DNA of 64,000 nt, taken from positions 4,734,369 through 4,798,368 of the forward strand of contig NZ_KV917374.1 of the NCBI RefSeq assembly GCF_002019645.1. Direction: 5' to 3'. Shown piece by piece: positions 48,001 to 54,596 of this stretch; the first letter of the stretch is position 1; the number at the start of each line of letters is the position of its first letter. The translations under genes were made by a program, and so were the position numbers. Below the pieces are notes generated by a model. That model saw nothing but the letters and a program-made list of their open reading frames with translations. It did no database searches and was not told the origin of the DNA. This DNA comes from Litchfieldia alkalitelluris. GTDB taxonomy: Bacteria; Bacillota; Bacilli; Bacillales; Bacillaceae_L.

Positions 48001-48521
48001 CCGAGATTTTCATAGTTATTATCGTCTCTATCATAATGAATTCTTACTGTATTTTCAGCAAGCTCTACTGGCTCATAAGTAAATACTTCATCTGTACCTT
48101 CTTTAATCCAAATTTCATTCATATCAGGGGAGTTGATTGCAAACCCTTTATCTCCGCCTTCTTTTTCACCAGTGGTTCTGTCTACAACTAAAAATCCTAC
48201 ACGCTGTGCACCTTCGATAAGTTCTACATCAACATATGCACCATAACTATCTGTCTGTTCAGCTGTAAATGGAGCTGCTCCTACAGGCCAATTCGCAGTT
48301 GGTGATGCAACATCATTCCATAACCAAAGACCAAGGTTTTCATAGTTATTATCCGCTTTCTGATAGTGAATTCTTAATGTGTTTTCTGGAATTTCTGTTA
48401 CTTCTTGATTCGTTAAAGTCTCTGCATTTGCGTCATATGATAGTTGAAAGCTTCCAATCGGAAGAAATAAAACAAAAACCATCATGAGGATTAATGCTTT
48501 TTTTAATGTGTTCTTATTCAT
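45096..48521 (-). CDS. pulA: Cell-wall-anchored type I pullulanase
   Basis: A 1141-residue debranching enzyme for alpha-1,6 links of pullulan and starch. Order: signal peptide (ALILMMVFVLFLPIGSF); two near-identical CBM41 domains (ENTLRIHYQKADNNYENLG and ENTVRIHYDRDDNNYENLG); CBM48; GH13_14 barrel with YNWGYDPHNYF, nucleophile GMRWDMMGD (~684), acid/base GEGW (~715) and YIAAHDN; C-terminal beta domain; a VDPVDPVDPADPV-type Pro/Asp spacer; and sorting signal LPNTA (~1104) with hydrophobic helix and charged tail. It is secreted and fixed to peptidoglycan by sortase. ATG at 48521 follows AAAGGGTGG; GTG 9 bp upstream lies in that site. Confidence 0.95.
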   Translation of the reverse strand: MNKNTLKKALILMMVFVLFLPIGSFQLSYDANAETLTNQEVTEIPENTLRIHYQKADNNYENLGLWLWNDVASPTANWPVGAAPFTAEQTDSYGAYVDVELIEGAQRVGFLVVDRTTGEKEGGDKGFAINSPDMNEIWIKEGTDEVFTYEPVELAENTVRIHYDRDDNNYENLGLWMWDDVTATFESWPTSAIPFTAEQTDRYGAYVDVELKEDAQQIGFLVVNRETGEKEGGDKGFSLLQDYNRLWIKNGDDNVYISPYWETPTGIVSGEVLSDSKFLLAFTSTKGLTADDVQQSLSITDKDNNSVTIESVEITSDTSVVVHAPINLDNAPFNVTFQGRTVSAKAGWRLLDEMYSYDGNDLGATYNNGNVTLKLWAPTASDVTANFFDKDDASNQIGSIELELGEDGVWSTDVTPAELNVSDLRGYYYQYDVTNDGVTKQVLDPYAKSMAAFTVNTKGEAGPDGDTVGKAAIVDLSQTNPSGFNGANIEGYEKREDAIIWEVHVRDFTSDPSIEGDLNARWGTYSAFIDKLDYIKSLGVTHVQLLPVMAWYFGDETNMGQRELDYSAGGNEYNWGYDPHNYFTPDGAYSENPEDSELRIQELKELIDAIHDAGMGVVLDNVYTHMAKASFLNDIVPNYYAFQDANGNFIGGFGNNLATNHHMAEKLMIDSVKYWFEEFKIDGMRWDMMGDATYDSVQKAYDAAAEINPDALFIGEGWRTFGGQLADPSLQGMGADQDWMDQTDNVGVFSDEIRNELKSGFGSEGEPRFLTGGARDINLIFNNIKGQPTNTPADDPGDMVQYIAAHDNLPLYDVIAQSIKKDPAIPENDLEIHKRIRIGNAMILTSQGTAFIHAGQELGRTKQWKADGVPEQKYHALEDESGTVFGYFVHDSYDSSDAINMFDWEKATNADSYSVNNVTREYTTGLIELRRSSNAFRLGEMDLVNSNVTLIESPEITEQDLVIGYKNESTDGTGSYYVFVNADNQERTLTLSEDLTAYKVLVDSDEAGVEEVSEISGFELTENKLTMAPLTTVVIKNEVKDETTDPVDPVDPVDPADPVDSMYPVDPEQPVDPVDSEDPEVVTDPTDKEEPATDKEEKETGNKLPNTATNNHTLLLIGTLTLVLGFGLYAFIRARKFSVEK

Positions 48522-48596
48522 AGATCCCACCCTTTAACTAATTTTTTCCGCAGCACATCTTAACTTTAAAAGAATAGATGATTTATAGATATAACT

Positions 48597-48612
48597 GATT
48601 AAACGTTTTATC
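48597..48612. promoter_or_regulatory. LacI-type operator O1 at the pulA promoter
   Basis: GATTAAACGTTTTATC, one mismatch from a perfect palindrome around AAACGTTT. It overlaps the expected transcription start, about 5 bp downstream of a minus-strand TATACT (48617-48622), the right place for repression. Confidence 0.7.
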
Positions 48613-48642
48613 ATTAAGTATACTTTACAGTAAAAAATGTAA

Positions 48643-48667
48643 AACAATAGATTAACTATCTATTGTT
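48643..48667. promoter_or_regulatory. 25-bp perfect palindrome between the two operators
   Basis: AACAATAGAT and ATCTATTGTT pair around TAACT and are followed rightward by ATTTTTTC, like a terminator for rightward RNA. It also sits just upstream of the presumed -35, so it could be a second regulator's site. Confidence 0.4.
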
Positions 48668-48675
48668 ATTTTTTC

Positions 48676-48691
48676 GATAAAACGTTTTATC
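48676..48691. promoter_or_regulatory. LacI-type operator O2, upstream of pulA
   Basis: GATAAAACGTTTTATC is a perfect 16-bp palindrome, identical in half-site to O1 and 79 bp from it centre to centre. Two weaker AAACGGTT sites follow at about 48738-48751 and 48801-48814. Confidence 0.75.
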
Positions 48692-48911
48692 ACAAAATGT
48701 AAAAATACAACTATCCATAAGAAAGTCTACACACGTGCGCAAACGGTTTCATTTACATTTCTCATTATAAGTTTTATGCGATTTGCTTGTCAACTCATAA
48801 TGAAAACGGTTGCACCAAAAAATAGAAGGAAAACTAATTGACTACTAAAAATTCGTACCATGGTGAATGAAAATAGTGTATTCATCTAATATGGTGTTGC
48901 TTTTGATCTTA

Positions 48912-49291
48912 AGCAAGGGAATCTGAGAACAGCTTTCGTTCCCTTTCTCGATCTTTTGCTGTAAGAAAGGGAACCTGAGAGCAGCTTTCGTTCCCTTTCT
49001 TGGGCTCTTGGTGTAAGAAAGGGAACCAAAGAACAGCTTTCGTTCCCTTTTTCGAGCTTTTGGTGTAAGAAAGGGAACCTGAGAACACCTTTCGTTCCCT
49101 TTCATGGGCTCTTGGTGTAAGAAGGGAACCTGAGAACACCTTTCGTTCCCTTTCTTGGGCTTTTGGCGTGAGAAAGGGAACCTGAGAACACCTTTCGTTC
49201 CCTTTCTTGGTTTTTTTGCATCAGAAAGGGAACCTGACATCACCTTTCATTCCCTTTCTCGAGCTCTTGGTGTGAGAAAGGGAACCTGACA
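48912..49291. repeat. Seven-unit ~52-bp array with 11-bp hairpin arms
   Basis: CGTTCCCTTT (or CATTCCCTTT) recurs at 48937, 48989, 49041, 49093, 49144, 49196 and 49248: steps of 52, with one 51. Each unit pairs GTTCCCTTTCT with AGAAAGGGAAC across a ~14-nt loop such as TGGGCTCTTGGTGT, then a CTGAGAACAGCTTTC-like linker. Related in sequence to 29222-29345. Frames across it change phase with each unit, so it is not coding. Confidence 0.93.
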
Positions 49292-49385
49292 CACCCTAGA
49301 AGGTTAAAAAGCAACCTTCTAGCCGGCTTGTCTTATGCCTGTCGCCGATGAACAAGCGCCTTCCGCATTTCTTTTTTCAGGGTAG
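49290..49385 (+). repeat. Interspersed CTAGCTCCAG element, copy 3 (5'-truncated)
   Basis: Begins at ACACCCTAGAAGGTTAAAAA and runs through GCCGGCTTGTCTTATGCCTG to CGCCTTCCGCATTTCTTTTT, matching the right two thirds of 29452-29597. Its left part is missing, replaced by the 52-bp array. Confidence 0.75.
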
Positions 49386-49439
49386 ACATCCATGCTAAAT
49401 AAGTATTTCGCACCATGGTGTATGAAAAAATGTTTCCTC

Positions 49440-49592
49440 CTCAGTGTGGAATGAGCGGAGAGCCACTTGACTCCTGCGGGATCCAGTGGTCTCGTGAGAC
49501 CCCGCAGAAGCCTGCCCCTGGCGACGAGGAGGCTCACGGACCACCCCGCCACCCCGCGGAAAGCAAGTGGATCGCAGCTCATAGAACTCCAC
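49440..49592 (-). repeat. GC-rich palindromic interspersed repeat, copy 3
   Basis: GAATGAGCGGAGAGCCACTT ... GGTCTCGTGAGACCCCGCAG ... CCGCGGAAAGCAAGTGG, the reverse complement of 44493-44646 with differences in the middle. It lies 30 bp from the yrkJ-like gene end. Confidence 0.85.
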
Positions 49593-49622
49593 AACCAAAG
49601 GTATTTTCAGGATAGACATTTT

Positions 49623-50402
49623 TCAATAAATGATATCCATCCAAATCTTTAAAGCTGTTAAACTAATCAAAAGAGCCAAAATAACCTGAAGAACCTTCGT
49701 ATTCACCTTTTTCCCTGCAATTGCTCCTAGTGGCGAAGCAATTAAACTAGCAATAACCATAATAAAAGCCGGTAGATAATCAATTTGTCCAGTGCTGATT
49801 TTACCAACAGTAGCACCAATCGACGAAATAAACGTGATGGCAAGAGAAGATGCAATCGCCATACGTGTAGGGATTTTTAAAACAACCAACATGATTGGCA
49901 CTAATAAAAAGGCACCTGCTGCACCAACAATTCCGGCACCAATTCCAACGATGAAGGACAATAATGCTGCGATCCATTTATTGAACGAAACTTTATCTAA
50001 AGGAATATCATCGATTCCTTTTTTAGGAATAAACATCATGACTGCAGCAGTAATTGCTAGGACACCATAAACTAGATTAATGCCACTTTCAGGCATAAGC
50101 TTTGAACCATACCCTCCAATAAAACTACCAATTAAAATACTTATTCCCATGTAAGCAATTAAGGGTTTATTTAAGTAGCCCCCTTTCCTATATGCCCACA
50201 CTCCTGCAATTGTTGCAAAAAATACCTGTATCGCACTAATTCCGGAAACTTCATGTGCACTGAATGCTGCTAACCCGAACAATGGTGGAATGTATAAAAG
50301 CATTGGATATTTGATAATGGAGCCACCAATTCCAAGCATTCCTGATATATATGAACCGATAAATCCAATTAAAAATATAGTGATAATAAATGCCAAATCC
50401 AC
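49623..50402 (-). CDS. yrkJ: TSUP (TauE/SafE) sulfur-anion permease, YrkJ-like
   Basis: A 259-residue membrane permease of the 4-toluene sulfonate uptake family with about 8 helices and two pseudo-repeats, each opening with a G-rich [19 protein letters not shown] or [19 protein letters not shown] segment. It is the last gene of the sulfur-stress cluster and probably moves sulfite, thiosulfate or related anions out of the cell. GTG start after AGGAGG. A hairpin between it and yrkI may reduce its expression. Confidence 0.85.
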   Translation of the reverse strand: MDLAFIITIFLIGFIGSYISGMLGIGGSIIKYPMLLYIPPLFGLAAFSAHEVSGISAIQVFFATIAGVWAYRKGGYLNKPLIAYMGISILIGSFIGGYGSKLMPESGINLVYGVLAITAAVMMFIPKKGIDDIPLDKVSFNKWIAALLSFIVGIGAGIVGAAGAFLLVPIMLVVLKIPTRMAIASSLAITFISSIGATVGKISTGQIDYLPAFIMVIASLIASPLGAIAGKKVNTKVLQVILALLISLTALKIWMDIIY

Positions 50403-50417
50403 CGTGCTACCTCCTTT

Positions 50418-50451
50418 TCAAGAAAAGGGAACCCTTAATAGGTTCCCTTTT
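50418..50451 (-). terminator. Intra-operon terminator/attenuator before yrkJ
   Basis: AAAAGGGAACC (50423-50433) pairs perfectly with GGTTCCCTTTT (50441-50451); leftward RNA continues TTTTCTTG. It lies between yrkI and yrkJ, so part of the transcripts may end here. Confidence 0.7.
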
Positions 50452-50454
50452 AAA

Positions 50455-50682
50455 TTAACCTTTTTTTATCCAAAACTTTAAAACATCACTTTCTTCTTCG
50501 TGCTTAATAAATTCATGCCCTCCTGATTTTGCCCAAGCAGTTAAGTCATTTTTGGCACCTTTATCTGTTGCATGAATTTCTAAAACTTCACCTGACTCAA
50601 GCTCGTTCATGGCTTTTCTGGTTTTCACAATCGGCATTGGACAAGCTAGTCCTTTTGCATCTAATACTTTTTTAACTTCCAT
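50455..50682 (-). CDS. yrkI: TusA-family sulfur carrier, YrkI-like
   Basis: A 75-residue sulfurtransferase of the TusA/SirA fold. LDAKGLACPMPIVKT holds the single persulfide-carrying Cys14 in the invariant CPxP motif; the tail EEESDVLKFWIKKG is typical. It would accept sulfane sulfur from the rhodaneses or DsrE protein of the cluster. ATG follows AAGGAGG at 8 bp. A decayed copy of its 3' end lies at 53761-53823. Confidence 0.92.
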   Translation of the reverse strand: MEVKKVLDAKGLACPMPIVKTRKAMNELESGEVLEIHATDKGAKNDLTAWAKSGGHEFIKHEEESDVLKFWIKKG

Positions 50683-50699
50683 TTCCTTAACCTCCTTGT

Positions 50700-51827
50700 T
50701 TATCGTACCGCACAACGGTTTGGTCCGATTTCCATTTCACGTTGTTTTTCTAAATCTGGGTTTATTTTCCCCATGTTTGTTTCACGAATTTCTTGATATG
50801 CATTTGGTTGTGGTGGAAGATTTTCTGTAACTAGCTTTCTGAAGACAACTTCATCTTCAATGTTTAACCCATGATTTTTAGCAAAAAGTGATCCTAACTT
50901 CTCCGCTACACTCCCATCCTCGTTTAATTCATGAATGATCATAAAGTGAGCAGGAAGTACAACTAAATCCATTGATAGTTCTCTGTAACGAATGTATAAG
51001 CTTTCTCTCAAATCAGCTACCCAATCCTCTGCCATTCCTGCAAGATCTGGTCTACCGATGGAGTCAATAAACAAGATATCACCTGATAGCAAATAGCTAG
51101 CATCTACTACGAACGAGGTTGAACCAATTGTGTGACCCGGTGAATATAGTGCATGAATATCAATCGCTGTATGACCAATTGTCACTACTTTTCCACCCTC
51201 TAATGGCTTATAATCAAACGTTACCTCAGTAGCATCCTTTGGTGGTAACCAGTATGTTGCTCCTGTGAGCTCGGCGATGGTTCTTCCTCCAGAGATATGG
51301 TCAGCATGTAAATGCGTATCAAATACATGAGTGATTTTAGCGCCAATTTCTTTTGCAAAATCAAGGTAGGTGTCTGTCATTCGAGTGGCATCAATTATAG
51401 CTGCTTCCCCGTTTGAAACAACCATATATGATAAACACCCCTTACCAATTCGAACGAACTGATACACTCCTCCACCATCTCTTAAGTCCCCTATTTTTAC
51501 AGGTTCTAAATGTTCACTCCAAGCTTTCATACCGCCCTCTAAGTAGAAAGCAGTTAAACCGTGCTCAGATAGCATCTCTGCAACCATGATTGAAGATCCT
51601 TCCTTCGCACACACAACTAATAGTTCCTTATCAGTCGGAATCTTATTTAAAATTTCTTCAACACCATCTAGTAACTCGAAATAGGGAATATTGAAATAAT
51701 CCAAGTTTTCCCCTTCAATTTTCCAATCGGCAAAATCAGCTTCATTACGAACGTCTAAAATAAATAATTCTTTTTTATTTATTACTCTTTCTGTCACTTC
51801 TTTTGAATTCATTGCTTTCACAGCCAC
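50700..51827 (-). CDS. yrkH: Rhodanese-MBL persulfide dioxygenase-like fusion, YrkH-like
   Basis: A 375-residue two-domain protein. N-terminal rhodanese (residues 1-105) with loop VVCAKEGSS (Cys73), then a metallo-beta-lactamase domain with THLHADH (His172, His174, Asp176, His177), a [11 protein letters not shown] His and LPAHF, as in ETHE1/Blh-type persulfide dioxygenases; the tail ends in the conserved PNRCA. It likely oxidises low-molecular-weight persulfides to sulfite, here with fused rhodanese to handle thiosulfate. It differs from CstB, which has the MBL domain first. GTG follows CAGGGGG. An 8-bp hairpin (51879-51902) lies upstream. Confidence 0.9.
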   Translation of the reverse strand: MAVKAMNSKEVTERVINKKELFILDVRNEADFADWKIEGENLDYFNIPYFELLDGVEEILNKIPTDKELLVVCAKEGSSIMVAEMLSEHGLTAFYLEGGMKAWSEHLEPVKIGDLRDGGGVYQFVRIGKGCLSYMVVSNGEAAIIDATRMTDTYLDFAKEIGAKITHVFDTHLHADHISGGRTIAELTGATYWLPPKDATEVTFDYKPLEGGKVVTIGHTAIDIHALYSPGHTIGSTSFVVDASYLLSGDILFIDSIGRPDLAGMAEDWVADLRESLYIRYRELSMDLVVLPAHFMIIHELNEDGSVAEKLGSLFAKNHGLNIEDEVVFRKLVTENLPPQPNAYQEIRETNMGKINPDLEKQREMEIGPNRCAVR

Positions 51828-51912
51828 GATAATTACCCCCTGCGGTATATTTTTAGTAAAAAAAATTTAAACCTTTTTGGGATATGATGAAATACATATC
51901 CCTTGAATATTA

Positions 51913-52488
51913 TTACTCTACAACACTCTCAGTTTTACCCTTCCATTCACTCATACCTGGTACAACATTTACGACATGTTTAAATCCCTTTTCAGCTAGT
52001 TTTTGAGCTGCAAGGTCACTGCGGTTTCCAGTGCGACAGACGATAAGAATCTCATCTTCTTTGTTTAGTTCATGGATTCGATCTTCTAGTTCTCCCAGTG
52101 GGATTGAAGTAGCATTAGGAATATGATTAAATGCAAATTCTGCTGCCTCTCTCACATCAAGAACAACAAAGCTTCCCCCTTGTTCAAGCTTACTTTCAAG
52201 ATCCTCATTACTAGTAACATCAAGATGCTTTCTTTCAATCGCTTCATCGTTTGAAGATTTTCTTAAAAAGTGCTTCAATACATCTACTTCTTCTAATGTT
52301 CCAAGATATTGATGACCTGCACTTTTTGACCATGCTTGAAGATCTGCTTTAGATCCCTTATCTGTTGCCTGAACCTCTAAGACTTGCCCTGCTTCTAGCT
52401 CATTAATTGCTTTTTTAGTTTTCACAATTGGCATCGGACAAGCTAAGCCTTTTGCATCTAAAACTAAATTTGCTTTTAATAATTCCAT
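51913..52488 (-). CDS. yrkF: TusA-rhodanese fusion sulfurtransferase, YrkF-like
   Basis: A 191-residue fusion: TusA-like domain (residues 1-75, Cys17 in LACPMP) and a C-terminal rhodanese (about 95-190, loop CRTGNRSD with Cys151). It can pass persulfide sulfur within one chain. ATG at 52488 follows GGAGG at 9 bp; upstream in-frame residues lie across a CstR-type operator and are not coding. Transcribed leftward ahead of yrkH. Confidence 0.92.
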   Translation of the reverse strand: MELLKANLVLDAKGLACPMPIVKTKKAINELEAGQVLEVQATDKGSKADLQAWSKSAGHQYLGTLEEVDVLKHFLRKSSNDEAIERKHLDVTSNEDLESKLEQGGSFVVLDVREAAEFAFNHIPNATSIPLGELEDRIHELNKEDEILIVCRTGNRSDLAAQKLAEKGFKHVVNVVPGMSEWKGKTESVVE

Positions 52489-52505
52489 ATGTTGCGCCTC
52501 CATTT

Positions 52506-52519
52506 TACCCTTGTGGGTA
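52506..52519. promoter_or_regulatory. CstR/CsoR-type operator inside the sulfur operon
   Basis: TACCCTTGTGGGTA is a perfect TACCC-N4-GGGTA dyad, located in the 52-bp gap between the small rhodanese gene and yrkF. It implies a second, internal regulated promoter. Confidence 0.7.
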
Positions 52520-52540
52520 TATAATTTTATAAATAAAAAA

Positions 52541-52837
52541 TTATTCAATTTTACCTTCCCAAGCTAACATTCCACCTGTCATATTAATCACGGAGAAGCC
52601 TTGGCTATCAAGGAACTGACATGCACGGCCACTTCTGCCACCAGATCGACAAACAAGTGTATATTCTTTTGATTTATCTAGCTCATGCATTCGAAATTCT
52701 AGTAAACCCAGAGGGATATGAATTGCTCCTGGAATCATTCCAGTTTTCACTTCATCAACTTCACGCACATCAAGTAACTTTAGAGCTTTACCATCAGACA
52801 ATAATTCTTCTACTTCTTTTGCCGTTAATTGTTTCAT
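52541..52837 (-). CDS. Single-domain rhodanese
   Basis: A 98-residue cytoplasmic rhodanese with LLDVREVDEV and active-site loop LVCRSGGRSGRA (Cys63), followed by MTGGMLAWEG. Likely moves sulfane sulfur between thiosulfate or persulfide and TusA partners of the cluster. ATG follows AAGGAGG. Confidence 0.93.
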   Translation of the reverse strand: MKQLTAKEVEELLSDGKALKLLDVREVDEVKTGMIPGAIHIPLGLLEFRMHELDKSKEYTLVCRSGGRSGRACQFLDSQGFSVINMTGGMLAWEGKIE

Positions 52838-52849
52838 CTGTTTTCCTCC

Positions 52850-53212
52850 TTAATTTCTCCATGTGCCCATACCGCCTTTTACATTTGTTACTTGATATCC
52901 TAATTTCTTCAACATCTTACTAGCTTTTAGGCTTCTCATCCCGCTTTGACATAGGACGACGACCTCTCGCTCCCTTGAGAGCTCCTTCTCAGCTGTTTTT
53001 GCTAAAAAATGCAGGGGGAGATTTTTAAACCCTTTAATATGATTCCCTTTAAACTCTCCAGGTGTACGAACGTCAACAAACTGTTTTGTTTTATCATTTA
53101 GTTCACTCTTTAATTCGGTTGTAGTAATTTGTCTTACACCTTTAGCTGGTAAAAGTCGAGTCATGATAAAGTAAACGAATAATCCAATCAATATATAATT
53201 AATATATTCCAA
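52850..53212 (-). CDS. Membrane-anchored rhodanese
   Basis: A 120-residue protein with one N-terminal helix (YINYILIGLFVYFIMTRLL, residues 4-22), then a rhodanese domain facing the cytoplasm: FVDVRTPGEFKGNHI and LCQSGMRS (Cys88). The membrane tether would place it near a sulfide- or sulfite-handling membrane step. TTG start with AGGATGGTG upstream; 12 bp separate it from the next rhodanese gene. Confidence 0.88.
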   Translation of the reverse strand: MEYINYILIGLFVYFIMTRLLPAKGVRQITTTELKSELNDKTKQFVDVRTPGEFKGNHIKGFKNLPLHFLAKTAEKELSREREVVVLCQSGMRSLKASKMLKKLGYQVTNVKGGMGTWRN

Positions 53213-53225
53213 CTAAATCACCATC

Positions 53226-53705
53226 CTAGATAAACAGATTTACATTTCCTTCTTCTGCATCAGCTAAATATGCTGCAACACCAGCATAATCAATATTATC
53301 TAATAGCTCTTCTTTTTGTAGCCCTAATAAATCCATTGTCATTGTACAAGCAACTAGTTTCACCTCTTGCTCTTTTGCCATGTCAATTAGATCAGAAAGT
53401 GGCATCGCATTGTGTTTTTTCATCACATCTTTTATCATCTTTGGACCAAATCCAGCAAAGTGCATTTTTGAAAGACCCATTTTTTCTGCACCCCTAGGCA
53501 TCATTTTTCCAAACATTTTTTCCATTAAACCTTTTTTCACTTCAATCTTTTCATCCTTACGTAACGCATTTAATCCCCAAAACGTATGAAAAATTGTTAC
53601 TTCATGATCATAGGCAGCTGCCCCATTCGCAATAATATAAGCAGCCATTGCTTTATCATAATCTCCACTAAATAGCACGATTGTTGTTTTTTTCTTTTCT
53701 GTCAT
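53226..53705 (-). CDS. yrkE: DsrE/DsrF-like sulfurtransferase, YrkE-like
   Basis: A 159-residue DsrE-fold protein with VLFSGDYDKAMAAYIIANGA at the start and the conserved Cys120 in VACTMTMDLLG, the probable persulfide carrier. The MFGKMMPRGAEKMGLSKM insert is typical of the larger YrkE/DsrE2 group. ATG at 53705 follows AGGAGG at 7 bp; the frame extends further but only through the operator and a decayed TusA fragment. First gene of the leftward unit. Confidence 0.9.
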   Translation of the reverse strand: MTEKKKTTIVLFSGDYDKAMAAYIIANGAAAYDHEVTIFHTFWGLNALRKDEKIEVKKGLMEKMFGKMMPRGAEKMGLSKMHFAGFGPKMIKDVMKKHNAMPLSDLIDMAKEQEVKLVACTMTMDLLGLQKEELLDNIDYAGVAAYLADAEEGNVNLFI

Positions 53706-53728
53706 GATTCTTCCTCCTATCAATCTTT

Positions 53729-53742
53729 TACCCCTATGGGTA
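53729..53742. promoter_or_regulatory. CstR-type operator before yrkE
   Basis: TACCCCTATGGGTA is a perfect TACCC-N4-GGGTA dyad, 24-37 bp upstream of the yrkE start codon, overlapping a likely -10 (AATAAT on the minus strand). CstR would repress the operon until persulfides modify it. Confidence 0.78.
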
Positions 53743-53760
53743 TTATTTTCCGTAAAAAAA

Positions 53761-53823
53761 TTATCCTTTTTTAATCCAAAACTTAGATACATCGTTTTCT
53801 TCTTCATGTTTTAACAGCTCATA
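53761..53823 (-). pseudogene. Decayed C-terminal fragment of a TusA gene
   Basis: On the minus strand 20 codons before a TAA read YELLKHEEENDVSKFWIKKG, nearly the same as the end of the yrkI-like protein (EFIKHEEESDVLKFWIKKG). The rest of the gene is missing, and no start or binding site is left. It lies between cstR and the yrkE operator, so a tusA copy was once located directly after cstR. Confidence 0.75.
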
Positions 53824-53858
53824 ATTAAAAAAATGTTTGATGTCAACCCACATAATTA

Positions 53859-54122
53859 TTATCTACTTTTCACAAGAAGGTTAAGAGCTTCTTTTACAAG
53901 TTCCTCTGTACTCCCTTCGCCATTTTCCTCAGCTTTCCTTACACATTCAACTAGATTTGAGCTTACAACCAATCCAGTAGTACGATCAAGTGCTGTCCTA
54001 GCTGCAGATAATTGAGTAATAACATCTTTGCAGTCCTTCTGTTCTTCCATCATTCGTAAAATACCTCTTAACTGTCCTTCAATACGTTTAACTCTGTTTT
54101 TCATTTGGTCATTGTATTGCAT
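53859..54122 (-). CDS. cstR: CsoR-family persulfide sensor CstR, YrkD-like
   Basis: An 87-residue helical repressor of the CsoR/RcnR family: RVKRIEGQLRGILRMMEE then Cys31 and, in NLVECVRKA, Cys60. The positions equal the reactive Cys pair of S. aureus CstR; the copper-sensor His between them (CsoR His-Cys) is absent, pointing to persulfide rather than Cu(I). It probably controls both the yrk-like operon and its own gene by TACCC-N4-GGGTA sites. ATG follows AAGGGAGG. Confidence 0.92.
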   Translation of the reverse strand: MQYNDQMKNRVKRIEGQLRGILRMMEEQKDCKDVITQLSAARTALDRTTGLVVSSNLVECVRKAEENGEGSTEELVKEALNLLVKSR

Positions 54123-54299
54123 GAAGTGACCTCCCTTCTTTATAAAACTTTAGAAAATAAAACTCCAATTCATTTAGTGTCATCCATAAAGCAGCCCAAC
54201 AACAAAAATTAGCCAGCTTTTTAAAAATTATAATTCGAAACGCCACTACGTTACTTCAAATAATGAACAACAGCAGGAACGACTACACGACTTATAATA

Positions 54300-54313
54300 T
54301 ACCCATTGGGGTA
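54300..54313. promoter_or_regulatory. CstR-type operator upstream of cstR
   Basis: TACCCATTGGGGTA is a perfect TACCC-N4-GGGTA dyad within ATATACCC...GGGTATAT, about 180 bp upstream of cstR. Confidence 0.72.
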
Positions 54314-54372
54314 TATTGTCAACTACTACAAAATTGTTTCTTAGTGCTAGAACCACGTAACAAACTAGATTC

Positions 54373-54418
54373 TTGACACATCTTTTATTCATTTAAATTT
54401 TCTATACCTTTAGGGGTA
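54373..54418 (+). promoter_or_regulatory. Rightward promoter with imperfect CstR-type operator
   Basis: TTGACA (54373-54378) with an AT-rich -10 region (TAAATT, 54394-54399) is followed by TACCTTTAGGGGTA (54405-54418), one base from the dyad. It points to the aborted gene at 54455. Confidence 0.45.
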
Positions 54419-54454
54419 CCCATAAATAACTCAACATAAAAAGGAGAGTTCAGA

Positions 54455-54472
54455 ATGACTAAAAGATCATGA
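54455..54472 (+). pseudogene. Aborted start of a CstR-regulated gene
   Basis: AAAAAGGAG stands 6 bp before ATG, but the frame is only MTKRS then TGA-TGA. Another frame is open from about 54479 to 54596 (GGRFKAFDKKFTIAPIVCIL...) with a hydrophobic stretch. Promoter, operator and binding site without a gene suggest a frameshifted or deleted gene. Low certainty. Confidence 0.35.
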
Positions 54473-54596
54473 TGAAAGGTGGGGTGGCAGGTTTAAAGCC
54501 TTTGATAAGAAATTTACCATTGCACCAATAGTCTGTATTCTATATTATTTAAAGTATATAAATACTGAGGTTTTTTTCAGGTTGAGGAAGTGAGTA

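Larger units (their letters stand above)
48522..49622. other. 1.1-kb regulatory and repeat region upstream of pulA
   Basis: No gene. It holds the pulA promoter and LacI-type operators (48597-48815), a ~52-bp array (48912-49291), part of the CTAGCTCCAG element (49290-49385), a palindromic module (49375-49420) and a GC-rich repeat (49440-49592). Confidence 0.65.

Noticed and set aside
48845-49243. A 132-codon leftward frame with repeated KGNERCSQVPF-like segments over the pulA-upstream array
   Set aside because: The frame only stays open because the 52-bp repeat lacks stops in some phases. The period is not a multiple of three, the encoded repeats cycle through frames, and there is no ribosome binding site.
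51834-51847. A fifth CstR-type dyad (TACCCCCTGCGGTA) before yrkH
   Set aside because: It has a mismatch in the right arm and coincides with the yrkH ribosome binding site, which alone explains the G/C run.
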